Notes under the pieces: model-generated
What the model saw: only the letters and a program-made list of their open reading frames with translations
What the model was told of the DNA's origin: nothing
Database searches by the model: none
Part shown: piece by piece, positions 31,108 to 38,245 of the stretch
How the letters are laid out: each line of letters opens with the position of its first letter
Numbering within the stretch: position 1 is the first letter of the stretch
Position numbers and translations under genes: made by a program
Source: Deltaproteobacteria bacterium
GTDB lineage: Bacteria > Myxococcota > B64-G9
Length of the DNA stretch: 38,245 nt
Reading direction: 5' to 3'
Assembly: GCA_019314375.1 (NCBI GenBank)
Contig: JAFCZJ010000033.1
Coordinates: 1 to 38,245, forward strand

Positions 31108-31530
31108 ATGGATGACGAGCGTTCGGCCGGCCCGGAAGAACAAGAAGAAGCCCGGTCTTTGGCGGAGGCCCTGGCGGGTCAGGGCGAAGTAGACCTGGGC
31201 CCCGACAGGTCCGAGGCTGTTTTGGCCCGGATCATGGAGCAGGCAGGTCCTGCTTTGGACGATCGGGCTCGGGATGAGGCCCGGGGGTGGTTGCGCTGGG
31301 GGTTGCCTGTCGGCGGGCTGACTTTGGCGAGTGCGACGGCCGCCTTGCTGCTCTTGTTTTGGCCTGTCGGGCCGGCGGTCCTGCCGGCGCCGGATGCCGA
31401 GTTGCTTCGAGTCCAAGCCCAGGCGGTTCTGCCGGGCCCTGACAGGAGCTTGGCTTTGCGGCGGAGCATGCGGTCCTATCGTGGGCGCATGTTCCAGGCC
31501 CTGGATGAGCGCTATCGGGGAGGCTCATAG
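31108..31530 (+). CDS. Putative anti-sigma factor, single membrane helix
   Basis: A 140-residue protein with an acidic N-terminal cytoplasmic region (1-68), one membrane helix at about 69-88 (LTLASATAALLLLFWPVG) and a ~50-residue outside tail rich in Arg. No zinc-finger HxxxCxxC motif is visible. The call rests on position: it starts three bases after the ECF sigma gene and has the usual size and topology. A basic cluster (LRRSMRSYRGR) closes the protein. The next gene begins directly at its stop. Confidence 0.65.
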   Translation: MDDERSAGPEEQEEARSLAEALAGQGEVDLGPDRSEAVLARIMEQAGPALDDRARDEARGWLRWGLPVGGLTLASATAALLLLFWPVGPAVLPAPDAELLRVQAQAVLPGPDRSLALRRSMRSYRGRMFQALDERYRGGS

Positions 31531-32016
31531 ATGATGGTTTTCAGAAAACTTTTGGTTTTGTTTTTTCTGATGCCCTGCTTGGCGAGTTGTCTCGCCAGCA
31601 GGGAAGATGCGGATTTTGTCCGTCGATCCATTGAGGCCCATCGATTGGCCGACGCGGCAATCGAAAAGGGCGATGTGGCCGAAGCCCGTGCTCGTCTGGA
31701 GGCCATTTGGCAAGAGCAGGCAGCAGGTTCTCTGGCGGAGGCGGACCGCCGGGTGATTTTGCAGGATGTGGCCTATCGGCTGGCGGATTTGGAGTCGGCG
31801 GCAGGAGAGCATGAACAGGCCCTGGTTCGCTGCGATGCGGGCTTGGCCCTGGGGCAGCATGACGATCTGTTTACGGCCAACCTCCTGGTTGAGCGGGGTC
31901 GGGCTTTGGATGATCTGGGTCGTGACGGCGAGGCGGTGAAAAGCTATGCTCAGGCCATGCGCATTAACGAACAATTGCTCGACGGGGCTTTGGCCGCTCG
32001 GCGAGGTGCCTTATGA
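31531..32016 (+). CDS. TPR-like lipoprotein in the sigma operon
   Basis: A 161-residue protein. The leader (LLVLFFLMPCLASC) ends in a lipobox-type LASC. The mature part is helical, with TPR-like repeats (LADAAIEKGDVAEARARLEA, EHEQALVRCDAGLALGQHDD, GRDGEAVKSYAQAMRINEQL). TPR lipoproteins bind other envelope proteins; a role as sensor or client of the sigma/anti-sigma pair is possible. Tandem ATG ATG at 31531 directly follows the TAG of the previous gene, with GGAGG inside that gene. The stop overlaps the next start as ATGA. Confidence 0.8.
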   Translation: MMVFRKLLVLFFLMPCLASCLASREDADFVRRSIEAHRLADAAIEKGDVAEARARLEAIWQEQAAGSLAEADRRVILQDVAYRLADLESAAGEHEQALVRCDAGLALGQHDDLFTANLLVERGRALDDLGRDGEAVKSYAQAMRINEQLLDGALAARRGAL

Positions 32017-32390
32017 CTTTTCGTTGCAGCTTGTGGTTTGTTCTTTTTGGCCTGTGTCTTTCGGCCTGCGCAGCTCCTGCGCCCATGTCGGGGCAGAGCA
32101 AGCACACGCCCGCTTCGGATCAGGCCGAGATACAGCGATTGCAGCAGCGACAGCAAGAGCTTGTTAGCCGCATGCAGGAGCTTCAGACGGGACCCGCCGC
32201 CGCGACTTCGTCCTGTCAGGCCATTTGCGGCTGGACGCAGAACATATGCGATCTTTCGGAGCGTATTTGTCGCATCGCGGCCCGGCATTCTGGCGAGGCC
32301 GAGTTCAAGGCCGTTTGTGCCCAGGCCAAGCTGCGTTGCGCCAGGGCGCGAGCCAAGGCCGGTCGGACTTGCAACTGCGGCGCGACGTAG
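32013..32390 (+). CDS. Small Cys-rich lipoprotein
   Basis: A 125-residue protein. The leader ends LCLSACAAP, a good lipobox. A short coiled-coil segment (EIQRLQQRQQELVSRMQELQ) precedes a compact domain with eight Cys (CQAICGWTQNIC, ERICRIAARH, AVCAQAKLRC, GRTCNC), probably disulfide-linked in the periplasm. No family recognised. It overlaps the TPR lipoprotein gene by four bases, so the pair is translationally coupled. Confidence 0.78.
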   Translation: MTFRCSLWFVLFGLCLSACAAPAPMSGQSKHTPASDQAEIQRLQQRQQELVSRMQELQTGPAAATSSCQAICGWTQNICDLSERICRIAARHSGEAEFKAVCAQAKLRCARARAKAGRTCNCGAT

Positions 32391-32413
32391 TCCATTGAGG
32401 GAAGGAGCCCATC

Positions 32414-32713
32414 ATGGGGCGTGTGATCATTTTGGCGGTCATCGTGGGTGCCATCATTTGGGGCCTTCGAGTGATGTTGCGATCAAGGCATCTGTTTGAG
32501 ATCCGCGTCGACCGGGAGGGCGTTCGTCTCAAGGGCAGCGTGCCGGGTCGGCGCAACGGAGACATCATTGAGTTCTTCGCCGGCCTTCGCCTGACCTCAG
32601 GCTCCCGTATCCAGGGCATGCCCGACGGGTATGGTTTTCGTCTGGTCTTCAACCAGGACGTGCCGGCCGGCACACAGCAGCGCATTCGCAACTACCTGAT
32701 GCTCAAACCTTAG
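32414..32713 (+). CDS. Small membrane-anchored protein, possibly DUF3634
   Basis: A 99-residue protein with one N-terminal membrane helix (about 3-21, VIILAVIVGAIIWGLRVML). A small soluble domain follows, beginning FEIRVDREGVRLKGSVPGR and ending QQRIRNYLMLKP. The pattern of a short anchor, then FxIxV...G.VP, is like DUF3634 as I remember it, whose function is unknown. GAAGGAG lies upstream of the ATG. It is the last gene of the sigma operon and converges with acetate kinase across 19 bp. Confidence 0.7.
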   Translation: MGRVIILAVIVGAIIWGLRVMLRSRHLFEIRVDREGVRLKGSVPGRRNGDIIEFFAGLRLTSGSRIQGMPDGYGFRLVFNQDVPAGTQQRIRNYLMLKP

Positions 32714-32732
32714 AAGATTTCGGCGATTCGGT

Positions 32733-33971
32733 TCAGGCAAAGGAGTACTTGAAGTCGGGTTTGTCGAAACGATCTTCGCAGATGGCCAACGTGTCTTCGG
32801 CGATGACCCGTTCTTCGTTGGTGGGGATGACGAAGGCGCGTACGGCACTATCAGGTTTGGAGATCCGCGCCTCGGCATCACCGCCATGGGCCAAAGCGTT
32901 GGCTTCTTCGTCCAGGTGAATACCCAAAAACTGCAGGCCCACGAGCGTCTTTTGCCGAATGAGAGAAGAGTTTTCCCCCACGCCGGCGGTGAAGACCACC
33001 GCGTCCAGTCCGCCCATGACAGCGGCGTAAGCACCGATGATTTTCTTGAGGCCGCGTGCTTCGAGTTCGATGGCCTCTTTGCAGCGCTCATCCCCATCCC
33101 GGGCGGCTTTTTCAATATCCCGTCGATCCGAAAAGCGATCCGTCAGCCCCAAGAGACCGCTTTTCTTGTTTAGAATTCGGTCCATGTCGGCGGCAGGCAA
33201 ATTTTCAGCCCTCATGACGAAAAGCGGAATGGCCGGGTCGATGGAGCCTGAGCGAGTGCCCATCACCAGGCCATCTAAGGGCGTAAAGCCCATGGAGGTA
33301 TCGATGGAACGACCACAGCAAACCGCGGCGGCCGAAGCACCGTTGCCGATGTGCAGGGTCACGAGACGCACCGAATCGTAGGCGCGTCCCAGCAAGGCCG
33401 CTGCCCGGTGGGCAACATAAAGGTGGCTTGTGCCGTGGAAACCATAGCGACGGATGCCGTGCTTTTCATACCAAGCATAGGGCACGGGGTAGAGATAGGC
33501 TTCCGGCTCCAGTGTTTGATGGAAGGCTGTGTCGAAGACGGCCACGTGGGGAATGTCGGGCAGCAAGGCCTGGGCCGCCCGGATACCGGCGAGGTTGGGC
33601 GGGTTGTGCAGAGGTGCTAAGGCGCTGAGGTCTTCCAGTGTCTTGATGAGTTCGGGCGTGACACGGGCCGAGTTGGCGAATTTGTCTCCACCGTGCACGG
33701 TGCGATGGCCCACCGCCTGGATGGCGGCCAAATCGGTCACGGGTGAGTCGTCCCCACCGGTCAGGACCTTGAGCACCAGGGCCACGGCTTCAGTGTGATC
33801 GGCGCAGGCTTGCTCGATGCGGGTTTCTTTTTCACCGTGTTTGAGTTTCAGGATGCTTTCGGCTGAACCCACCCGCTCAACCAGGCCACGGCAAAACAAG
33901 TCGCCGTCTTTCGGAGAATAGACCGAGAATTTGACCGACGACGAACCGCAGTTCAGCGTCAGGATGCTCAT
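32733..33971 (-). CDS. ackA: Acetate kinase
   Basis: A 412-residue enzyme transferring phosphate between acetyl-phosphate and ADP. Signatures are ILTLNCGSSSVKFSV, VGHRTVHGGDKF, AVFDTAFHQT, GFHGTSHLYVAHRAA, LHIGNGASAAAV, DTSMGFTPLDGLVMGTRSGS and VFTAGVGENSSLIR. Length is normal for the family. The ATG at 33971 overlaps the stop of the OPT transporter gene as ATGA and follows AAGGAAGAG; an upstream in-frame start at 34055 would only add a Lys/Arg-rich stretch. In this neighbourhood it probably converts acetyl-phosphate from PduL into acetate and ATP, although it lies 5 kb from the BMC operon and on the other strand. No targeting helix, so cytosolic. Confidence 0.97.
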   Translation of the reverse strand: MSILTLNCGSSSVKFSVYSPKDGDLFCRGLVERVGSAESILKLKHGEKETRIEQACADHTEAVALVLKVLTGGDDSPVTDLAAIQAVGHRTVHGGDKFANSARVTPELIKTLEDLSALAPLHNPPNLAGIRAAQALLPDIPHVAVFDTAFHQTLEPEAYLYPVPYAWYEKHGIRRYGFHGTSHLYVAHRAAALLGRAYDSVRLVTLHIGNGASAAAVCCGRSIDTSMGFTPLDGLVMGTRSGSIDPAIPLFVMRAENLPAADMDRILNKKSGLLGLTDRFSDRRDIEKAARDGDERCKEAIELEARGLKKIIGAYAAVMGGLDAVVFTAGVGENSSLIRQKTLVGLQFLGIHLDEEANALAHGGDAEARISKPDSAVRAFVIPTNEERVIAEDTLAICEDRFDKPDFKYSFA

Positions 33972-36169
33972 GTCTCTTCCTTTTTTTCTCCCTTGTCTTT
34001 TCCCTTTTCGCTTGCCAATTGCCAGGCCGCGCCCTTTCGCGCGAGGAGATAACAAGCAAAACTCAACAGAACGAGCATGCCCAAGCTGATGAGTTGCCCT
34101 GGGGCACCTTTAAACCAGGCCGCGGGCTCATGTTTGAGCACAGCCTCGCCATGGACTTCCGTAAGAGTGAAATCCACGCCTACGGAAATGTAGCGGATAA
34201 GGGCCCCCAGTTTGGGCAGGCGCAGGGCCGCGGCCAAGATGCCGAGGAGGGCCGCGCCCGCCATCATGCCTGATGCGATGAGGGTGCCCTGGGCCGCTCT
34301 GGCCTTACGCACCTCTTCGCTTCCTCCCGTCTTTGAGATGATCAAGGCGCAGACTGCCCCGGCCATGACGGCCATGTTGATCGAGATGGGCAAGTACATG
34401 CCCAGGGCGAAGGCCAGCATGGGCACACCCGCCATGAAGAGCAGGAAGGCGACGATGCCGCCCATGCAGTACATCAGCCAGGGTTGGCTGGAGGGATCGG
34501 ACATGAGCCCTTTGGACACGGCGGCGATCATGTTGGCCTGGGGCGCGGGCAGCACTTCTTCATTGGAGATCATGAGGCCGGTGGCCGGATCCTGAATCAG
34601 AAAGTGGTAAGCATCGTCCATCACGGGGATGACGACCGCGACGACCAGGGCGGCCACGACCACGCCCAAAAACTTCCAGCGTTCTTGATTGCGCGGGGTG
34701 GAGCCGATCCAGTAGCCCACCTTGAAGTCGGAGACCAAAGCCCCCGAGGTGGACAGGGCCGTGCAGACCGCCGTGCCCACGATAAGCGAGATGATCATGC
34801 CCGCCATGCCTGAGAGACCGGTGAGGATCATGGCGCCGATGGCCAAGACCACGGTGATCAAGGTCATGCCCGAAACGGGGTTGACGCCCACGATGGCGAT
34901 GGCCTGGGCGGCCACCGGGGTGAAGAGGAAGCTGAGCAAGAAGCCCACCACCATGCCCACCAGGGCAAACAATGCGCTGTCGCCAAGGGGGTAGGTCGCT
35001 TCGGAGCCGGGCGCCATGGGGGTGACGACCGAGACCAGGAAGAACAGCAAGCCCATCCCCAAGGCACCGAGAAGCTGGATGAGCAGGACGTTTTTGGGGT
35101 TCATGTCCAATTGCCAGCGCTCTTCGCTGACCGTGCCGTCGGCTTTGCTGGTCAAGCCTTTGAATCCCAGGGTGACCGAGCTCGCCACGATCTTGCCCAT
35201 GCGCAAGATGCCGATGAGGCCACTGATGGCGATGGCACCGATGCCGATGGGCTTGATGAAGGCTGAAAAGATTTGCCCAGCGCTCATGGAGCCGATGTCA
35301 AAAAGGTGACCCGCGTGGTAGGAGCCCAGGGGCGCGTCTTTGCCGAAGGTGTAGACCAGGGGCACCATCACCACATAGGCCAGGACCGAGCCGGAGGCGA
35401 TGATGGATGCGTAGCGGATGCCGATGATGTAGCCAAGCCCGAAGAGGGCGGCTAAGCCCGCGATTTTGATCTCGATGCGTATGTCTGCCAGATATTCGCC
35501 CACGCCGCCCATGACCATCGAGCTGGAGATGCCTGAGTTCCACAGATGCAGGCCCTCCACCATAAAGTCATAGCCCGCGCCCAGCAAGAAGCTCAGGATC
35601 AAGATTTTGCCGGCCCCGCCGATGTTGGATTCGCCGGTGACCAGCACTTCGTTGATGGCCGTGGCCTCGGGGAAGGGCAAATCCCCGTGCAGGTCTTTGA
35701 CGAAGTACTTGCGCAAGGGGATGATCAGCGCAATGCCCAAAAAGCCGCCGAAGGTGCATGCGAAAAAGATTTGCCACCAGGCCACATCCAGCTGGTTGAT
35801 GTAGAGGGCTGGAATGACGAAGGTGGCACCCGCGGCCACCACGCCCGACGCCTGGCCGATGCTCTGCACCATGACGTTTTCCAAGATGGTGCTTTTGACC
35901 CGACGCATGCCCCCGAAGAAGATGGCCAAGATGGCGATGGGAATGGAGGCCTCGATGCCGTTGCCCGCCCGGAGCGCGATATATACGCAAGCAGCCGAGA
36001 AGATGATGACCATGATTAAGCCCAGGCCGACGGACCAGGGGGTGACTTCGGCCCGCCCGTCCGAACTGGGTACGATGGGCTTGTAGACCTCTCCCGGCTT
36101 GAGCTTGCGATAGGCGTTTTCTGGTAACAGTTTCGTTGCCTTGGTGTTCGAAGGGTCGCTCTGGGCCAT
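33968..36169 (-). CDS. OPT-family oligopeptide transporter
   Basis: A 733-residue inner-membrane protein with about 14-16 hydrophobic segments. The N-terminal pattern VTPWSVGLGLIMVIIFSAAC, then LENVMVQSIGQASGVVAAG and LPFPEATAINEVLVTGE, is typical of OPT transporters, which import small peptides or metal chelates with protons. The highly hydrophilic ends (SEKGKDKGEKKEET) are cytoplasmic. AGGAGG precedes the ATG at 36169. It is translationally coupled to acetate kinase, so peptide uptake and acetate formation may be expressed together. A substrate linked to the BMC (for example a nucleoside or sugar) is not supported by the family. Confidence 0.92.
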   Translation of the reverse strand: MAQSDPSNTKATKLLPENAYRKLKPGEVYKPIVPSSDGRAEVTPWSVGLGLIMVIIFSAACVYIALRAGNGIEASIPIAILAIFFGGMRRVKSTILENVMVQSIGQASGVVAAGATFVIPALYINQLDVAWWQIFFACTFGGFLGIALIIPLRKYFVKDLHGDLPFPEATAINEVLVTGESNIGGAGKILILSFLLGAGYDFMVEGLHLWNSGISSSMVMGGVGEYLADIRIEIKIAGLAALFGLGYIIGIRYASIIASGSVLAYVVMVPLVYTFGKDAPLGSYHAGHLFDIGSMSAGQIFSAFIKPIGIGAIAISGLIGILRMGKIVASSVTLGFKGLTSKADGTVSEERWQLDMNPKNVLLIQLLGALGMGLLFFLVSVVTPMAPGSEATYPLGDSALFALVGMVVGFLLSFLFTPVAAQAIAIVGVNPVSGMTLITVVLAIGAMILTGLSGMAGMIISLIVGTAVCTALSTSGALVSDFKVGYWIGSTPRNQERWKFLGVVVAALVVAVVIPVMDDAYHFLIQDPATGLMISNEEVLPAPQANMIAAVSKGLMSDPSSQPWLMYCMGGIVAFLLFMAGVPMLAFALGMYLPISINMAVMAGAVCALIISKTGGSEEVRKARAAQGTLIASGMMAGAALLGILAAALRLPKLGALIRYISVGVDFTLTEVHGEAVLKHEPAAWFKGAPGQLISLGMLVLLSFACYLLARKGAAWQLASEKGKDKGEKKEET

Positions 36170-36366
36170 GGCGGCCTCCTGGCTTCGGGCTTGGGTTTGT
36201 GATGATGGGCAGGCAGCCTAGCACAGCCCTTGAGGGGGTTCAACCCATGGGAATCAGAAGAGTTTGCCCTGCGGGGGAGCCTGGCACGGGGGCTCTGTTT
36301 GTGTTAGGCTAGGGCGCTTGCGCGGTCATGGAGGCCGTGCCGAGGGCAGCCGAAGGAGCGTGTCTC

Positions 36367-36966
36367 ATGAGCAGGTATTTAATTTCCGTGATCATTTCGT
36401 TGGCTCTGGGGGCCGGGGCATGGACGGGCTGTGGCAATGAAACCGCAGGCAAATGTGCTGTCGATCAGGAATACTGTGGTGGCGAGTGTGTTTATACGAG
36501 CTCCGACCACGATCACTGTGGCGCTTGCGACCAGGCCTGCATGCCGGGTCAGTATTGCGCCAGCGGTGAGTGCTTGCCCTGCCAAAACGATTGCATGCTG
36601 GGCCAGACTCAGTGCGTGCCGGGCAACCCCAGCCAGACGCAAAGCTGTACCACCGACTCGGACACCTGCATGGGATGGGGCGTGCCGGAAAATTGCCCCG
36701 GTGGCCAGGTTTGCGCCGAGGGTCAGTGCGTCACGGCTTGTGAAGATGAATGTTCCCGCAACCTGTCCCAGGTTTGCGATCCGGACGGGGCCAACGGTTA
36801 TCGAGTCTGTGGGTTTGCGATGGAGGCCAATGCGGCGGTGGCTGCGAGAACGAATGCAACACCGCCGGTGCGCTTCAGTGCTCCACTTCGGCCAATGGTT
36901 TCGATTCCTGTGCGGATCACGATACCGACGGCTGTCTGGAATGGGGCGGGTTCACGGCTTGTGTAG
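36367..36966 (+). CDS. N-terminal part of a Cys-rich repeat surface protein, frame broken near 36810
   Basis: ATG 36367 follows AAGGAG and starts a signal peptide (YLISVIISLALGAGAW) with a possible lipid-anchor Cys in WTGCGNE. Cys-rich modules follow: CGGECVYTSSDHDHCGACDQ, then two units of about 50 residues with C..DC or C..EC starts and GWG/GGQVCAEGQC ends. The natural reading breaks just after YRVC (36808-36810). Beyond that, this frame has no Cys pattern and stops at 36966, while the repeat pattern continues in another frame to the window end. See the partner entry: the two are one gene disrupted by an apparent deletion. Expected role: large extracellular or surface-bound structural protein. 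Confidence 0.7.
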   Translation: MSRYLISVIISLALGAGAWTGCGNETAGKCAVDQEYCGGECVYTSSDHDHCGACDQACMPGQYCASGECLPCQNDCMLGQTQCVPGNPSQTQSCTTDSDTCMGWGVPENCPGGQVCAEGQCVTACEDECSRNLSQVCDPDGANGYRVCGFAMEANAAVAARTNATPPVRFSAPLRPMVSIPVRITIPTAVWNGAGSRLV

Positions 36967-38245
36967 ATCCCGAGACTTGCTCCAACGGCGTTTGCTCTGA
37001 ATGCGACGGGAACTCCTATCGCACCTGCGGCAACTTCGACGCGGACAGCTGTCTGGATTGGTCCACCTATACAAATTGCGATCCCGGAGATGTTTGCAAC
37101 CCGGCCACCGGATTTTGTGAAGCCGCTTGCAGCAATCAGTGCACGGCCGGGCAGCTGCGTTGCGCCGTGGACCAGAGCGCGGTGGAATCCTGCGCGGACC
37201 GTGACAACGACGGCTGCACCGAATGGGGCACGGCCATTCCATGCGAGGGCGGCACTCACTGTGAGAACAGTGCGTGTGTAAGCAGCTGCACACCGGACTG
37301 CACCCAACAAGGTGAGCGGGTTTGCACTACGTTTAACGGTGACCCAGGCTACGAAACCTGCGGCGAGCATGATGCGGACCCCTGTTTGGAATACGGCAAT
37401 TTCATCGCCTGTCCCGATGGCCAGACCTGCTCCAACGGGGTTTGTTCGGCCACCTGCTCGAATGAATGCAACAGCATGGAACGACAATGCCAGGGCAATG
37501 CGGTGCAGCTTTGCGGTGAGGCCAACGATGGAGATGCTTGTCTGGATTGGCTGCCTCCAGTGGCCTGCGAGGGATGGCAGCAATGCCTGGACGGGGTCTG
37601 TCAGGATGACTGCAACACCCACAACGAATGCAGCACGGTGGGGGCCAAGGTTTGCACGGCGGACAACTCAGGCTGGCAAGAATGCGTCAGCGATTACGAC
37701 TCGGACCCCTGCCTGGAATACGGCGCGGTGACGAACTGCCAGACCAACTACACCTGCGAAAACGGGGCTTGCGTCCTGGGCTGTGAGCCCGAGTGTACCA
37801 CTTTGAACGCCGTACAATGCGCCGGTGCCGGCGCGGGCACCGAGACATGTCAAGATCATGACTCGGACGGTTGCCTGGAGTGGGGCGGCTATGTCGCCTG
37901 TCCGAACGGTGAGACCTGCTCGGCGGGCGTATGCGCATCAACTTGCACGGACGAATGCGATTTTAACTTTCAGCATGTCTGTGACGGTCTGGGGGCCTAT
38001 CGGGTCTGCACCAACAACGACGCGGACCCCTGCTGGGATCTGGGCGATGCCATCCCCTGCGGCTACGGCGAAGAATGCCAGGCTACCTCCGGGGATTGCG
38101 AAGTGGTTTGCACCGACGAATGTGACACCACCGGTGCCTTGCGCTGCCGCGCCGACAACACGACAGTGGAAAGCTGCGCCACAAATCACGACACCGATGA
38201 ATGCCGGGAATGGGGCACCCTGCAGGCCTGTGGCGCGGGCAATGC
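36813..38245 (+). CDS. Continuation of the Cys-rich repeat protein in a shifted frame, runs off window
   Basis: This frame (codons from 36813) is open to the right edge without a stop. It holds about nine Cys-rich units, most of about 53 residues, with the pattern C..EC ... C ... C...D.D.CLEWG....C..G..C..G.C. Examples are NDGCTEWGTAIPC, ADPCLEYGNFIAC and SDGCLEWGGYVAC. It opens with VCDGGQCGGGCENEC, which fits only if about 60 bases (3n+1) between the YRVC codon at 36808 and the Cys codon at 36816 have been lost. One later unit (from SECDGN) is also shortened, but in frame. Such arrays are common in large secreted proteins of Myxococcota-like bacteria. It has no start of its own with a ribosome site that I can see. 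Confidence 0.72.

Noticed and set aside
30417..31115. 232-codon frame overlapping the ECF sigma gene with a strong ribosome site
   Set aside because: The translation is Gly/Arg/Ala-rich without domain features, whereas the other frame is a clear sigma factor; noted as a finding because of the ribosome site.
36280..36300. TGGCACGG as a sigma-54 -24 element upstream of the Cys-rich gene
   Set aside because: No matching TTGCA/TTGCT -12 element at the required spacing.

Overview
This 38.2-kb window is GC-rich and comes from a Gram-negative bacterium. It encodes many Ser/Thr protein kinases (three), TPR lipoproteins, a secreted trypsin-like protease with Cys-rich repeats, an ECF sigma factor and a very Cys-rich repeat protein. 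That mix suggests a predatory or social deltaproteobacterial lineage (Myxococcota/Bradymonadota-like). The taxonomic placement is inference from gene content only; there is no rRNA or other marker gene here.

Layout. (1) 1-6504, minus strand: a kinase-kinase-DUF3160-secreted Gly/Met-repeat protein cluster. (2) 6946-8163, plus: a secreted S1 protease with a Cys-rich tail and a good terminator. (3) 8216-15317, minus: a run of eight closely packed genes: a LuxR-type regulator, lipoproteins, a transmembrane kinase with a TPR tail and a small membrane protein. Three consecutive genes share one C-terminal TPR module ending in CxxC. (4) 15534-16482, plus: a small Cys-rich protein and a lipoprotein, closed by a strong terminator.

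(5) 16625-27989, plus: the centrepiece, a bacterial microcompartment (BMC) operon. The shell set is three BMC-P pentamer proteins, two BMC-H hexamer proteins and one PduT-like BMC-T. The core enzymes are PduL phosphotransacylase, a CoA-acylating aldehyde dehydrogenase and a PduS/RnfC-like Fe-S flavoprotein. The pathway-specific enzymes are a deoxyribose-phosphate aldolase fused to a flavoprotein-like domain, a class II aldolase, a triosephosphate isomerase with an added N-terminal helix, and an RpiB-like isomerase in which the catalytic Cys is replaced by Asp. No alcohol dehydrogenase, B12 enzyme or glycyl-radical enzyme is present. The best reading is a sugar-phosphate-utilising BMC, of the kind known from loci with DeoC and RpiB. 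Aldolases would release acetaldehyde (or lactaldehyde) plus triose phosphate, the aldehyde would become acyl-CoA and then acyl-phosphate, and reducing equivalents might leave through PduS and the shell protein PduT. Acetate kinase at 32.7-34.0 kb could finish the pathway with ATP.

(6) 27993-28054: a 62-bp near-perfect palindrome that supplies the last codons and stop of a phosphatase/nuclease-family gene (28032-29105, minus). (7) 29208-32713: a small membrane protein, a lipoprotein, and an ECF sigma/putative anti-sigma/lipoprotein operon. (8) 32733-36169, minus: acetate kinase translationally coupled to an OPT-family transporter. (9) 36367-38245, plus: a Cys-rich repeat protein interrupted by an apparent out-of-frame internal deletion and running off the window. 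I saw no tRNA, rRNA, CRISPR array or transposase gene.
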